Positions 18,159-27,917 of a stretch of DNA of 64,000 nt are shown here, piece after piece. The first letter of the stretch is position 1. Every line of letters begins with the position of its first letter. A model generated the notes under the pieces. It did no database searches, was not told the DNA's origin, and was given only the letters and a program-made list of their open reading frames with translations. The position numbers and the translations under genes were made by a program. Source of the stretch: Mariniblastus sp. (GTDB lineage: Bacteria > Planctomycetota > Planctomycetia > Pirellulales > Pirellulaceae); NCBI GenBank assembly GCA_014237975.1, contig JABACA010000009.1, positions 1 to 64,000 on the forward strand. Direction: 5' to 3'.

Positions 18159-19484
18159 GTGAACGTAAAGACAAAACGCGGTGTTTTTCCATTACATATG
18201 ACTCCTTTTGAGTCTTATATGTTTGTGGATGACTCGCCCAATTACCCGATGACGTTTGTCATGGAATATGAACTGTCGGGCGAGATCGATCGAGGTGCAT
18301 TTCAATCCGCTTTTGATCAGGCACTGATTCGGCACCCCATGCTGCGTTCCATGATTCGACCCGCCAAATCGAATCGAGATTGTTGGGTTCATGTCGAGGA
18401 TTACGACAGCCAGATAGATTGGGCAGGATTGGATGAGCCGATCTACGTTGACGGTGCTGGGGCCTACATCGATTTGCGAAAGGAAATTGGTGTTCGGATT
18501 TGGGCCAGGAACAATCATGAACGGGCGGTGATTGTTGCCGCGTTTCACCATACGGCCACTGACGGAATCGGGGCCTACCAGTTCTTTGGCGATCTGTTTT
18601 GGTACTATGCGAGGGAAATGGGAGCTGAAAATGCACCCCTGGTGGATCTGGATCCGCAAGATCTCAGGAAACGCTTGAATGCCAATGTCAGTTGGGAATT
18701 GTTGGCGACCCGCAACGGCGAACAATTATCGCATGACAGCGCTCAACCTTTGATCGGAAAAAAAGACACCAATGCCGCAACCTCAGAGCGTTTTTTGTTT
18801 CCCAGGTTCTTGACCCACACTTTTGACAAGGCGGAGTATCGGGAACTCAGGTTGAAGGCTCAGGATGACGGTCAAACGGTCAATGATCGACTGTTGGAGT
18901 CGTTGTTGGTGACCCTGGCCGATTGGAATGAAGCCCATGAAGAGAATCCTGTGGGTGAGATATGCATCAACATGCCGCTTGATTTAAGGCAGGCGGACCA
19001 CCCAGCATTTTCAGCGATCAATGTCGTGACGTGCTCTTTTATCCGTCGAAGCAATCAACAAATCAGAGACCGACAGGGACTGTCAACGTATCTGCGTGAA
19101 GAGTCCATCCGGGTCAAACATTCGCGTTTGGATTCTCCCTTCATGCGATTGCTGGTTCAAGCGCCAGTCGACCTGAGCGATGCGGGAACCAGTTATCGCA
19201 GTAACGACTGCCTGGCGACTGCCATTTTTTCCAATACGGGTGACCAGTCGCGGAGATTCCAAGCTGACTTGCCACGTGAAAAAAAAGGCGTCCGATGCGG
19301 CAATTTGTTGCTCGAAGACATGACGGCCGTTTCACCATTGCGCGACAAGACGAGGGTGGCTGTGGGTATTTTCACCTATAAGCGGCTTTTGAAGGTGGGG
19401 ATTCGCACGGATCCATTTTATTTTTCTGCTCGCGACAGCCAAGATCTTCTAGACTTGTATATGGATAATTTTTGTAATCGATGA
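18159..19484 (+). CDS. Condensation-domain-like acyltransferase
   Basis: This is a stand-alone member of the CoA-dependent acyltransferase superfamily that includes NRPS condensation domains, PapA proteins and wax ester synthases. The catalytic motif HHTATDG (residues 130-136, HHxxxDG) is intact, and the N-terminal half (PLHMTPFESYMFVDD, ALIRHPMLRSMI) fits the family opening. The reaction is probably acyl transfer to a hydroxyl or amine, but neither donor nor acceptor can be inferred, and no carrier protein or NRPS/PKS gene is nearby. The first start is GTG at 18159; ATG at 18198 would remove 13 residues. Neither has a good ribosome site. It is transcribed alone. Confidence 0.75.
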   Translation: MNVKTKRGVFPLHMTPFESYMFVDDSPNYPMTFVMEYELSGEIDRGAFQSAFDQALIRHPMLRSMIRPAKSNRDCWVHVEDYDSQIDWAGLDEPIYVDGAGAYIDLRKEIGVRIWARNNHERAVIVAAFHHTATDGIGAYQFFGDLFWYYAREMGAENAPLVDLDPQDLRKRLNANVSWELLATRNGEQLSHDSAQPLIGKKDTNAATSERFLFPRFLTHTFDKAEYRELRLKAQDDGQTVNDRLLESLLVTLADWNEAHEENPVGEICINMPLDLRQADHPAFSAINVVTCSFIRRSNQQIRDRQGLSTYLREESIRVKHSRLDSPFMRLLVQAPVDLSDAGTSYRSNDCLATAIFSNTGDQSRRFQADLPREKKGVRCGNLLLEDMTAVSPLRDKTRVAVGIFTYKRLLKVGIRTDPFYFSARDSQDLLDLYMDNFCNR

Positions 19485-19615
19485 TGATTGACGCCATCGG
19501 TATCCAAAGATTTGCTCCAGAGAGAGCCTCTCAGATTTTTGATGCGCACGCGAAGATGGGCTATCTTGACGGAATGTAATCCATGGATCGTCTTCATATC
19601 GACTGGTAGGAAAAC

Positions 19616-20077
19616 ATGAAACTGAACGTAATCATTGTCGGGCTAGTAGCGCTGTTTTGTATTTTGAACGGCTGTAAAGATCCCCGCACCGCTTCTCAGC
19701 CTGCCGAGCCGAAGCGAGAAACATCGGCAACCGGTATCATCGGCCAGACAACCCAGGACATTGGTGAATTTGATCCGGCTGCCGGGGCCAAGGTCAGTGA
19801 TGGCAAGATGAAACCAGTCAATCCACTGAATCCTATAGGCGGATTGAATGCTTACAAACCCACAGTAGAACGATTAATGAAACTGCAGGTTCAACGAGCC
19901 TTGAGCTTTTTTCAGGCGACCGAGGGGAGATACCCCAAAGATCATAACGAGTTCATGGAAAAAGTGATTCGCGCCAACCAGATCAAACTGGCTGTCCTGC
20001 CGGGCAATTGGGTTTACCAATACGATGTTCAAAACCATGAGTTGGTTGTTGTGGATGGCCGAAAAAACAATCCTTAA
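19616..20077 (+). CDS. Lipoprotein of unknown function
   Basis: This 153-residue protein has a short charged start, a hydrophobic stretch and the lipobox LNGC, so it should be a lipoprotein anchored at about Cys20. The rest is a low-complexity linker rich in P, A, T and G (residues 25-75) and a compact C-terminal part with a helix (VERLMKLQVQRALSFFQ) and the segment TEGRYPKDHNEFM. That segment resembles the C-terminal part of pseudopilin-like planctomycete proteins, but this is only an impression. The ORF ends 44 bp before the convergent propeller gene. No family is claimed. Confidence 0.7.
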   Translation: MKLNVIIVGLVALFCILNGCKDPRTASQPAEPKRETSATGIIGQTTQDIGEFDPAAGAKVSDGKMKPVNPLNPIGGLNAYKPTVERLMKLQVQRALSFFQATEGRYPKDHNEFMEKVIRANQIKLAVLPGNWVYQYDVQNHELVVVDGRKNNP

Positions 20078-20121
20078 ACGATGAATGCATCGCTCGCCGC
20101 TGTTTCCTCTTGTTTGACAAG

Positions 20122-20991
20122 TTATTCGTCCGCCACGACCGCCAGTCGCTTTCCATCCGGACTGATGGCCATTCGTGTGATTCCCTGCAGCTTGGTGTCG
20201 GGCATCGATACGGGTACCCAGGTTTTGTTGTCAGTGGAACCTGGATCGAGCAGAAAGAGCTGTCCACCGTTACTCATCAATATCTTTCCATCGGGTGTCC
20301 ACGCCAGGTCTTCCTGGCCGGGTAGGGTCGAGGCGAGGGTGGCCAGTTGCTGGGAAGCTGGGTCAAAACTCATGATTTTCCAGTTCTTGTCGTTTTCATT
20401 TTTTTGCACAAAGCTCATTTTGGCCTGGCCCGGGATGCGGTGAAGCGAGCGACCGATATTTTCTGCCAGGATGCGGGATTGATTGTTCCTCAAGTCAAAA
20501 TGTCTCAGCGTCATCGGCTCGCCCAACACAAACAGCAGCAGTTCATTTGGGTTGATCCAGGCGTGGTAGCCGATTGTCAGTGAATCGATCAAAACGATCG
20601 GTGGCCCTCCGCTGAGAGGGTATTTGCCCAGGTCTTGTGCCTCGTTGTCTCTCTGAATGATGCACGAGAGGAACTGGCCGTCGGGCGTCACCGTCGGTGA
20701 ATATTCTCGTTCGTCCGTTTGTGTGAAATTTCGGGTTTGCCGAGTTGCCATGTCATAGGAACGCAAATCTGCCCGCCCGTCTTCGTTAAAAGAGGAATAG
20801 AAGATGATCGGTTGCTCGGGATGGAAGAACGGTTGATTGTCGTAACCCGGATGTTGGGAGATGTTCCTGGGATTCGTTAAGGTAATCCTGCCTTGATGAT
20901 GGTTCAGGTCAAACAGGTGGATTTCCGATGCTGTTTGAGCCAACACCGGACAGCCGCTCAGTAAAATCGCCAACGTAACAATCAGCTTCAT
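20122..20991 (-). CDS. TolB-like beta-propeller protein (exported)
   Basis: The protein has WD40-like PD40 repeats of the TolB type. Blade signatures are recognisable as HPEQPIIFYSSFNEDGRADL, YSPTVTPDGQFLS, EDLAWTPDGKILMS and RMAISPDGKRLAV. Only about 289 residues are present, fewer than TolB, so this is a propeller without the TolB N-terminal domain. The N-terminus carries a signal sequence that can be read as a lipobox (LLSGC) or a type I site (PVLAQ). Such proteins usually bind other proteins or peptidoglycan partners in the periplasm. It is divergent from the first sulfatase, but no functional tie is visible. Confidence 0.7.
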   Translation of the reverse strand: MKLIVTLAILLSGCPVLAQTASEIHLFDLNHHQGRITLTNPRNISQHPGYDNQPFFHPEQPIIFYSSFNEDGRADLRSYDMATRQTRNFTQTDEREYSPTVTPDGQFLSCIIQRDNEAQDLGKYPLSGGPPIVLIDSLTIGYHAWINPNELLLFVLGEPMTLRHFDLRNNQSRILAENIGRSLHRIPGQAKMSFVQKNENDKNWKIMSFDPASQQLATLASTLPGQEDLAWTPDGKILMSNGGQLFLLDPGSTDNKTWVPVSMPDTKLQGITRMAISPDGKRLAVVADE

Positions 20992-21151
20992 TTCGGGATT
21001 TCCAATTCAATGGGAGTTGATGGACCAACGGCACGGGCCCAGTTTAATGGAAATATGCATCGGGTTGCAGGAATTAGTTCGATCCGTGGAGAAATGATTT
21101 ATGTAGAATAATCGTTTGCGAGTTTCCATCGAATTCTCATGGGATGACCTG

Positions 21152-22615
21152 ATGCTGATGATCCGACTGTTTTTTGTTTTCTTGTTGGCGGCCTGCCTTC
21201 CTGCCGGCAACAGTTGGGCCAAAGAGAAGCCGAATATCCTGATCATCATGGCCGATGATTGCACCTATAACGACTTGCCCATTTACGGCGGTCAGAATGC
21301 CAAGACTCCCCATCTCGATGCCTTGGCACGACAAGGATTGGTTTTCAACCAGGCCTACCTGGCGTCGGCCATGTGTCAGCCGTGTCGCGCCGAGCTGTAC
21401 ACCGGGCAGTATCCCTTGTCCAACGGCTGCGCCTGGAACCATTCGGCCAGTCGGCCCGACGCCCGCAGCCTGCCCCATTTCCTGCGACCGCTCGGTTACC
21501 GGGTGGGCATCGCCGGCAAGGTGCATGTCAAGCCAAAGGGGGCATTCCCGTTTGATCCGGTTCCCGGTTTTGACAAAAGTTGCGTGCGGGAACCGACGCT
21601 GCCCCACGAGTTGGAGGGGATCGAGGATTACATGGATACTGCGAAGCATGGTAGTCCGTTCTGCCTGGTGGTCGCGCTGGTCGAACCGCACATTCCCTGG
21701 ACGATGGGAGACGCTTCCCAATACCCGCCGGAGAAACTGAAACTGCCACCCAACCTGGCCGATACGCCCGTCACGCGACAGCATTTTTCTGATTACTTGG
21801 CCGAGATCACCTACATGGACGGGCAGGTGGGTGAAATTCTCGACGCCTTGCAAAGGTCGGATGCCGAGCAGAATACGATCGTCCTGTTTACCTCCGAGCA
21901 AGGTTCGCAGTTTCCCGGTTGCAAATGGACCAACTGGAATACGGGCCTGCATACCGGGTTGATCGCCCGTTGGCCGGGCCGGATTGAAGCGGGCCGGCGG
22001 ACCGATGCCCTGGTTCAATACGCAGACATCGCGCCGACCCTGGTGCAGCTGGCCGGGGGCGAAAAATATCTACCGGGCATGCGCTGGAAATTTGGGCTTC
22101 CCGGTACAAAAAAGGAATTTGACGGTCGCAGTTTCCAATCGGTGTTGCTGGGCAAGGAAGACGAGCACCGGTTGTATGCCTATGGCATGCACAACAACCT
22201 GCCGGAGGGTCCCCGCTACCCGATCCGCTCGGTGACCGATGGCAAGCACCGCTACATTCGGAACCTGTTGCCCAATGAAATCTACATCGAGAAACACCTG
22301 ATGGGAGGGGGCAGATTGAACAACCCGTACTGGGCGACCTGGGTCGGTGCCGACCCATTGCGGCAAGAGAAGACGTACCAACTGGTCAAACGGTACATGT
22401 CGCGTCCGGCCGAACAGTTGTATATCACCCAGGACGATCCTTATGAAATGAACAACCTGGCCGGCAAGCAAACGCTGGACAAACCCAAGACGAAGCTGGC
22501 GGCCGCCCTTGATTTTTGGATGGGCAGTCAGCACGATCCGGGGGCGGACGTCGATACGGCGGCGGCACTCAAGGCGGCCCGACAAGGAGAGCATTTGCAT
22601 GGTCGGTTCAAATAA
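21152..22615 (+). CDS. Sulfatase (formylglycine-dependent), CQPCR active site
   Basis: This is a secreted type I sulfatase of the alkaline phosphatase fold that hydrolyses sulfate esters. A signal peptide (FFVFLLAACLPAGNSWA) is followed by NILIIMADD, whose aspartates bind calcium. The motif CQPCRAELYTG (from Cys75) is the site where a cysteine is turned into formylglycine; the core CxPxR is intact, with Cys instead of the common Ser at the fourth place. GKVHVKPKG and the EPHIPW block give further active-site residues. I chose ATG 21152, since the upstream start in the track is TTG. It overlaps the next sulfatase by 17 bp. The sequence is GC-richer than the flanking genes. Confidence 0.9.
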   Translation: MLMIRLFFVFLLAACLPAGNSWAKEKPNILIIMADDCTYNDLPIYGGQNAKTPHLDALARQGLVFNQAYLASAMCQPCRAELYTGQYPLSNGCAWNHSASRPDARSLPHFLRPLGYRVGIAGKVHVKPKGAFPFDPVPGFDKSCVREPTLPHELEGIEDYMDTAKHGSPFCLVVALVEPHIPWTMGDASQYPPEKLKLPPNLADTPVTRQHFSDYLAEITYMDGQVGEILDALQRSDAEQNTIVLFTSEQGSQFPGCKWTNWNTGLHTGLIARWPGRIEAGRRTDALVQYADIAPTLVQLAGGEKYLPGMRWKFGLPGTKKEFDGRSFQSVLLGKEDEHRLYAYGMHNNLPEGPRYPIRSVTDGKHRYIRNLLPNEIYIEKHLMGGGRLNNPYWATWVGADPLRQEKTYQLVKRYMSRPAEQLYITQDDPYEMNNLAGKQTLDKPKTKLAAALDFWMGSQHDPGADVDTAAALKAARQGEHLHGRFK

Positions 22616-24089
22616 ACTCTCGTTCTTCCGACACATCGCAGCCGGGCTGATTTTGATCAGTTCACTAGGAGGGTGGGCCCAGGCGGCTTGCGCCGGGTTG
22701 ACCGATGAAGCGGTCACCGAGAAACCGAACGTGGTGGTCATCCTGGCGGACGACCTCGGTTGGGGGGCGGTTGGCTACCATTCCGATTTTGCCGAGACAC
22801 CCAATATCGACCAGTTTGTCGCCAGCGGGATCGAGCTGGACCGGTTCTACGTGGCGCCAATGTGCTCACCGACCCGCGCCGGTTTGCTGACCGGGCGGTA
22901 CCCGATTCGGTTCGGCCTGGCCCGGGCCGTGATCCCGCCGCAGAGAAATTTTGGATTGCCCGTCACGGAGCGAATGCTGCCCGAGTTGCTGGCTGAGGCC
23001 GGTTATCAGCAGCGGGGGATTTTTGGCAAGTGGCATTTGGGGCACCACCATCGAAAATGGCACCCGTTGTCACGGGGCTTTACCCAGTTTGAAGGCCACT
23101 ACAACGGGGCGATCGATTACTTCGACCTGACACGCGAGGGAGAGCGGGACTGGCACGTCGGATTCGAACCGTCCCCCAAGCCGGGATATGCCACCGACCT
23201 GATTGCCGATGCGGCGTGTCGCTTTATCGAGCAAGCCGCGGCGGACGAGGCACCCTACTTCTGTTACGTACCGTTTAACGCGCCGCATTCCCCGTTCCAG
23301 GCGAAGCCGGCCGATGTCCAGCGGTACGCCCAGGCAGACAAGCCGACGGCAGAGGAAAAATTGCAGGGGATGATCTGGTCGATGGACCAGGGGATTGGCC
23401 GTATCCTGCAGGCGATCGACGAAACGGGCGAATCCGACAACACACAAATCTGGATTCTGAGTGATAATGGAGGTGTCGGGCGATTTGACCGAAATAATCA
23501 GCCGCTGCGAGGCAGCAAGCTGACAACCTTCGAAGGTGGCACCCGTGTGATCGCCAGCGTGCGCTGGCCAGCCCGCTGGAAGGGTGAGCGGAAAATTACC
23601 GAGCAGATCGGGTACATCGACCTGCTGCCGACCATCGTGACCAGCGCCGGGTTGAATCCGAAGGCGCTGGAGCGACCCGGACGTCCGCTGGATGGTTTGC
23701 CACTGAACGATCTGTTGGCCGGGACGGCAGACGACTTGCCCGATCGCGACTGGTATTCGTATCACGGCCAGTCGGGTGAACAGAAAGAGACGATGTCGAT
23801 CCATACGGCCGACTGGAAGTTGATCGTGATGGGGCCCGATGTCCGGCGGCACGAAATCGGTCCGGACCACCAGCTGTTCCTGTTTGAAATTGCCAGGGAT
23901 CCACTGGAGAAATCAAACGTGGCCAACGAACACCCCAAAATCGTGGCGGAGCTGACCGGTAAGCTGATCGCCCACCGTTCCTTGCAGCCCGACGCCAGTG
24001 TGCCGACCTTTCGAGTTGGTAAAGAGGGGTTTCAGCCCTGGGCCAACTGGGACATTCGGCAGGCCCCTGGATCAAAAGATCCGCCTTAG
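22599..24089 (+). CDS. Sulfatase (arylsulfatase A-like), CSPTR active site
   Basis: This is a second secreted sulfatase translated in a different frame from the first. The signal segment (HIAAGLILISSLGGWAQAA) is followed by NVVVILADDLGW and the modification site CSPTRAGLLTGRYP (from Cys89). GKWHLGHH provides the active-site Lys and His, and DNGG is the late metal-site block. I chose ATG 22599 because AAGGAG lies just upstream, giving 496 residues; the longer ORF runs backwards through the preceding gene. The overlap implies translational coupling. Its 3' end overlaps the convergent symporter gene by 18 bp. It probably acts with its neighbour on one sulfated polysaccharide. Confidence 0.92.
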   Translation: MVGSNKLSFFRHIAAGLILISSLGGWAQAACAGLTDEAVTEKPNVVVILADDLGWGAVGYHSDFAETPNIDQFVASGIELDRFYVAPMCSPTRAGLLTGRYPIRFGLARAVIPPQRNFGLPVTERMLPELLAEAGYQQRGIFGKWHLGHHHRKWHPLSRGFTQFEGHYNGAIDYFDLTREGERDWHVGFEPSPKPGYATDLIADAACRFIEQAAADEAPYFCYVPFNAPHSPFQAKPADVQRYAQADKPTAEEKLQGMIWSMDQGIGRILQAIDETGESDNTQIWILSDNGGVGRFDRNNQPLRGSKLTTFEGGTRVIASVRWPARWKGERKITEQIGYIDLLPTIVTSAGLNPKALERPGRPLDGLPLNDLLAGTADDLPDRDWYSYHGQSGEQKETMSIHTADWKLIVMGPDVRRHEIGPDHQLFLFEIARDPLEKSNVANEHPKIVAELTGKLIAHRSLQPDASVPTFRVGKEGFQPWANWDIRQAPGSKDPP

Positions 24090-25901
24090 AACCAGGGTTA
24101 CGACCACCGCGCAAATGCCGGCAATCACAAAGCAGATAGCGGCCTGGGTGAACTGTCCGAAAATCAGGTAACCGGTGGCGGGAATGGTGGCATACACGAT
24201 TCCGGCGGCAAACAGGGCACCGACAATGCTGATGCCGAGGTTCTGGTCCACGTCGACATCCGGGTTTTTTTCCGCAACCGGTTTCCAGCCCGGTCCTCCC
24301 GGCCGAATCTTGCGGTAAAAACTGGCCAGGACGGTGTCGGGTTCAGGCCGAGTGAGAAACGTCGCCAGCAGCCAGGTCACGATCGTCAGACCTGCCACGA
24401 TCGCCATGATCTCCTCCGTCCGCAGAGTGTAATCGCCGAACAGCACATTCTGCGTACCGGGCCGCGTGAGCAGAGAGAAAAAGAGGAGCGATGCCAGCAT
24501 GGCGACGATTTCGCTCCAGGCATTGATCCTCCACCAGAACCAGCGGAGCATGAAGACGAGTCCGGTCCCAGCCCCCAGCGCGGCCAGTATTTTCCAGGCA
24601 TCGTCAACGCTGAGACCTTGCTGTTTCATCAGGTACCCGGCGGTCAAACCGACCAACAAAACCAGCACCGAAACGATCCGCGAACATTGCGTCAATTGCT
24701 TGTCGCTGGCATCTTTCATGAATAGCGGTTGGACGAAGTCCCGAACCAGGTAGCTGGCGCCCCAGTTCATCTGCGTACTGATGGTCGACATGAAGGCGGC
24801 AAAAAACGCAACCAGCATCAACCCTCGCAGGCCGGGCCCACACAACTCGCGCATCACCATCGGGAAACCGACCCCCGCATCGTAACTGTTGTCGGCCAGG
24901 TAGCTTTCTCGCAGCTGCGGATACATCGCCAAGGCGACAAACGAGATCATGATCCAGGGCCAGGGTCGTACACAGTAATGGGCAATCTGGTACCAGAGTG
25001 TGGCCAGGACACTATTCCGTTCGTCCTTGCAGGAGGCCATCCGCTGGACCACGTAGCCACCACCGCCCGGTTCGGCGCCGGGATACCAGGTGGCCCACCA
25101 TTGCATCGTGAGCATGATCAGGAAGGCAGAGATGGGCATCCAGGGGTCGGTAACCGTGAAATCGGGCAGGTAGCTCAGCGCCTGGGAGTTGCCAAAATTC
25201 GTCTCTACTTTTTCTGTCAACACATCGACGCCGCCGACATGTTGAACGGCCACGATCGCCAGCCAGATACAACCGCCCATCGCCAGGCAGAACTGGATCA
25301 TGTCTGAAAACGCGACACCCCACATACCGGACAGGGTGCAATAAATTCCGACCACGGTCAACATGACGATGATCGTGATCCAGGAGAGCGATGTGGAGGT
25401 CCAGACGGCCCCCGCTTCCGCCGGATTGTTATCAAAGAAAATGGTCTGTTCTAAAACGGTTAACATTGCACCAATCACCCAGCCGATGATGATCGGGTTG
25501 ACAATCAGCGCGACGTAGACGGCGCGGAGGTATCGCAGCCCCTTGGCGGCGGGGCCGGAGTAGCGGAGCTTGATCAGTTCCACATCGGTCATCACCTCGG
25601 AGCGTCGCCAGAGACGGGCATAGACGAAAACGGTAAACATGCCGCCCATGGCGAAGGCCCACCAGAACCAGTTTCCAGCCAGCCCGTTTTTGACAACCAA
25701 TCCCGTCACGGCCAACGGTGTATCGGCGGCAAAGGTCGTGGCAACCATCGAGGTCCCGGCGATCCACCAGGGGAGTGACCGACCCGAAACAAAAAACTCG
25801 GACAGGTTTTTGCCGGCCCGGCGGGTAAAGAACAGACCGATCCCTATCGTCAGAACAAAATATCCGACAATAATGGCCCAATCGATTGCTGAGAGTTGCA
25901 T
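24072..25901 (-). CDS. Sodium:solute symporter family transporter
   Basis: This is a membrane transporter of the SSS family, which uses the sodium gradient to import sugars, organic acids or amino acids. It has about 14 hydrophobic segments over 609 residues, and the N-terminal block GYFVLTIGIGLFFTRRAGKNLSEFFVSGRSLPWW is characteristic of the SSS family in Planctomycetes and Bacteroidetes. TFAADTPLAVTG contains the first sodium-site helix. Its 3' end overlaps the sulfatase gene on the other strand. Placed among sulfatases, it may take up a desulfated sugar or uronic acid, but the substrate is inferred from position only. Confidence 0.9.
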   Translation of the reverse strand: MQLSAIDWAIIVGYFVLTIGIGLFFTRRAGKNLSEFFVSGRSLPWWIAGTSMVATTFAADTPLAVTGLVVKNGLAGNWFWWAFAMGGMFTVFVYARLWRRSEVMTDVELIKLRYSGPAAKGLRYLRAVYVALIVNPIIIGWVIGAMLTVLEQTIFFDNNPAEAGAVWTSTSLSWITIIVMLTVVGIYCTLSGMWGVAFSDMIQFCLAMGGCIWLAIVAVQHVGGVDVLTEKVETNFGNSQALSYLPDFTVTDPWMPISAFLIMLTMQWWATWYPGAEPGGGGYVVQRMASCKDERNSVLATLWYQIAHYCVRPWPWIMISFVALAMYPQLRESYLADNSYDAGVGFPMVMRELCGPGLRGLMLVAFFAAFMSTISTQMNWGASYLVRDFVQPLFMKDASDKQLTQCSRIVSVLVLLVGLTAGYLMKQQGLSVDDAWKILAALGAGTGLVFMLRWFWWRINAWSEIVAMLASLLFFSLLTRPGTQNVLFGDYTLRTEEIMAIVAGLTIVTWLLATFLTRPEPDTVLASFYRKIRPGGPGWKPVAEKNPDVDVDQNLGISIVGALFAAGIVYATIPATGYLIFGQFTQAAICFVIAGICAVVVTLVLRRIF

Positions 25902-26081
25902 GCCGCCACGATCCGGTCAGGTTCAATGGTAAACTTGGAAGCCCGATTGTATGACACATTCCAAGGGACAAGTAAAGATGCGGAACTGGTCCGATTCTGT
26001 GCCAACCGTTCCCCGCCCAGTCACGAGGCCAATAAGTTGCTGGGTGGTCGATTAATGGATCCAACCTGAAAGACGAAACTT

Positions 26082-26783
26082 TTGTCCGAATTGAATCTCG
26101 AAATCCTGGCTTATGAGCAAACTCCACTGGGCCTGTTGTTTCTGCGTCGGCGTGAACTGTTGTCCCAACCGGGGACGATCGTTACCGAAGTGACGCTCAA
26201 TCATGAATTCCTGATGAGCAGCCTGTATACCGACTCGGAACGGGTTTTGGCCGAGCATGCACTGGAGATGCACAGCGGTAACCCGTTAAAGGTCATGGTG
26301 GGCGGGCTCGGATTGGGCTACACGGCCCAGGCTGCGTTGAAATCAGAACGGGTCGCCCAGCTGGAAGTGGTTGAATTGTTGCCCCAGGTCATTCAGTGGA
26401 TGCGAGACGGACTGGTTCCCTTATCCAGCGAACTGAACCACGAACCGCGGCTGGAAATCAGCCAGGGCGACGTTTACCGCAGGATGCTGGAACCAACGGG
26501 CGAACCGTTTGATTTGATTTTGATCGATGTGGACCACTCTCCCGATGAACGATTGGCCGAGGAGAATATTTCTTTCTATTCGGTGGCCGGGCTCGAAGCG
26601 GCCCGGCAACACCTGTTGCCCGGCGGGGTGCTGGCCGTCTGGTCTTACGCCGAGAGTTCTCCATTTGCCGATGCGATGAACGAAGTGTTTGCCGATGTAT
26701 CGGTGGTTCCGGTCAGCTATCACAACGAGTTGATCGATGAAACCCGCACCGACTGGCTGTTTTTTGGCCGTCGGTCAGATTGA
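26082..26783 (+). CDS. Spermidine synthase-like methyltransferase-fold protein
   Basis: This protein has the Rossmann fold of polyamine aminopropyltransferases. VGGLGLGYTA (about residues 72-81) is the nucleotide-binding loop, VVEL follows as the acidic end of the second strand, and GDVYRRM with DLILIDVDHSP completes the core. It is 233 residues, shorter than true spermidine synthases. The initial beta domain is reduced to about 50 residues. The start appears to be TTG at 26082, the first in frame. Many such short forms are of unknown substrate, so polyamine synthesis should not be assumed. It is a single gene with no clear partner, although it lies in the sulfatase region. Confidence 0.7.
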   Translation: MSELNLEILAYEQTPLGLLFLRRRELLSQPGTIVTEVTLNHEFLMSSLYTDSERVLAEHALEMHSGNPLKVMVGGLGLGYTAQAALKSERVAQLEVVELLPQVIQWMRDGLVPLSSELNHEPRLEISQGDVYRRMLEPTGEPFDLILIDVDHSPDERLAEENISFYSVAGLEAARQHLLPGGVLAVWSYAESSPFADAMNEVFADVSVVPVSYHNELIDETRTDWLFFGRRSD

Positions 26784-26824
26784 TGCCCGTTGGCTCGCCG
26801 GGGGAAACAGGCTCGGGGAGATGG

Positions 26825-27763
26825 CTATTTCAAGGGAGGTCCCGCGATCGGCTTGCCATTGGTTGTCAGAACCTGGAAATGGTGGGCGTGATGCCCGTTG
26901 TAGGTCCAGACGACTTTCTTATCCGGCGTGACCTCAAAAATTTTGACGGCATCTTTGTCCCGCTGACCATAGCTGGTAACGACCGTATTTCCATTGGGCA
27001 ATCGTTGTATGCCACATGCATCCTTGATGATCCCGTCCACGTCGTCATTTTCCAGTTCCCAAACAACCTGTCCCTTCGCATCGAACTCGACTACCCGGTT
27101 GCCATAAGTGCAACCGACCAAAGTATTGCCGTTTTCCAGTCGTATCGCGGTGAACGGCCAATGCTTGGTTTGGGGACCACCAAAATGTTCGGTGTCGGTT
27201 TTCAGGTCGGCGACGACCTCTCCGGACGGGGTGTACTCTTTGACAGAAAAACCGAGCAGGTGAGGTGCCAGGTAATTCCCATTGGGCAGTTTGCGGGCCA
27301 TCCGCGTCTGCATATGGTGGTTGTCGGTTTGTTCGGGATCCACGGGGATGGTCTTGCTGACCTTGCCATCCGGATTGACCTCGATCAGGCGCGGTTGGTT
27401 GCCCAGTACGGTAATCAAGGTTTGGCCGCCCGGTAATCGCCAGGCACTGACCAGTTCTGCATCGGCCGAGTCTTTCTTGTATTGCCAGACGATTTTTTTG
27501 GCTCGATCAAACTCGACCACTTCATCCTTGTAAGTGATCAGGATGTGACCATTCTCAAACCGGGTTGCATCCTTGGCACCGCCTTTGGTTTTCCACACCT
27601 CATTCCCCTGTTCATCGAGAATGCCGGTGAAGCCACCAGCAATCAGGATCTCGTGACGGATTCCGGGTGAAGTTTCAGCTTCCTGTGACAGTCCATAGAC
27701 GGGCGCGGCGAGAATGGTCAGGAAACAGAATCGGCTGGCTGTGCGGTAAACGTTCATCATCAT
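26825..27763 (-). CDS. Exported beta-propeller (PQQ/NHL-like) protein
   Basis: The protein is built of repeated propeller-type blades with the pattern WxxxNGxTLI: FENGHILITYKDEVVEFD, LPGGQTLITVLGNQPRLIEV, LPNGNYLAPHLLG, LENGNTLVGCTYGNRVVEFD and LPNGNTVVTSYG. An N-terminal signal peptide follows a run of three ATG codons, at 27763, 27760 and 27757. I use 27763, since the longer ORF start lacks support. The C-terminus HHAHHFQVL is histidine-rich. Such proteins may bind carbohydrate or a cofactor, but no catalytic residues are evident. It lies 3' of a sulfatase on the same strand, 155 bp away, and could be co-transcribed. Confidence 0.7.
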   Translation of the reverse strand: MMMNVYRTASRFCFLTILAAPVYGLSQEAETSPGIRHEILIAGGFTGILDEQGNEVWKTKGGAKDATRFENGHILITYKDEVVEFDRAKKIVWQYKKDSADAELVSAWRLPGGQTLITVLGNQPRLIEVNPDGKVSKTIPVDPEQTDNHHMQTRMARKLPNGNYLAPHLLGFSVKEYTPSGEVVADLKTDTEHFGGPQTKHWPFTAIRLENGNTLVGCTYGNRVVEFDAKGQVVWELENDDVDGIIKDACGIQRLPNGNTVVTSYGQRDKDAVKIFEVTPDKKVVWTYNGHHAHHFQVLTTNGKPIAGPPLK

Positions 27764-27917
27764 GCCCAAACGAGAATGGTTGTTAATGTGCAAACTTGAG
27801 GAACTCATCGATTCGCAGCAAAACTTGTAGAACAATATATCCTTTCTCACTCGTCGGTAAACCGGCATCGGAAATCGACCCGCACTATCGCGACAGAAAA
27901 CCACGCTTGAGACGGGA

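Noticed and set aside
21137-22018. 293-aa minus-strand ORF
   Set aside because: It is a shadow of the sulfatase gene; low-complexity composition and no motif.
23070-23870. 266-aa minus-strand ORF
   Set aside because: It is a shadow of the second sulfatase; the plus-strand product has full catalytic motifs.
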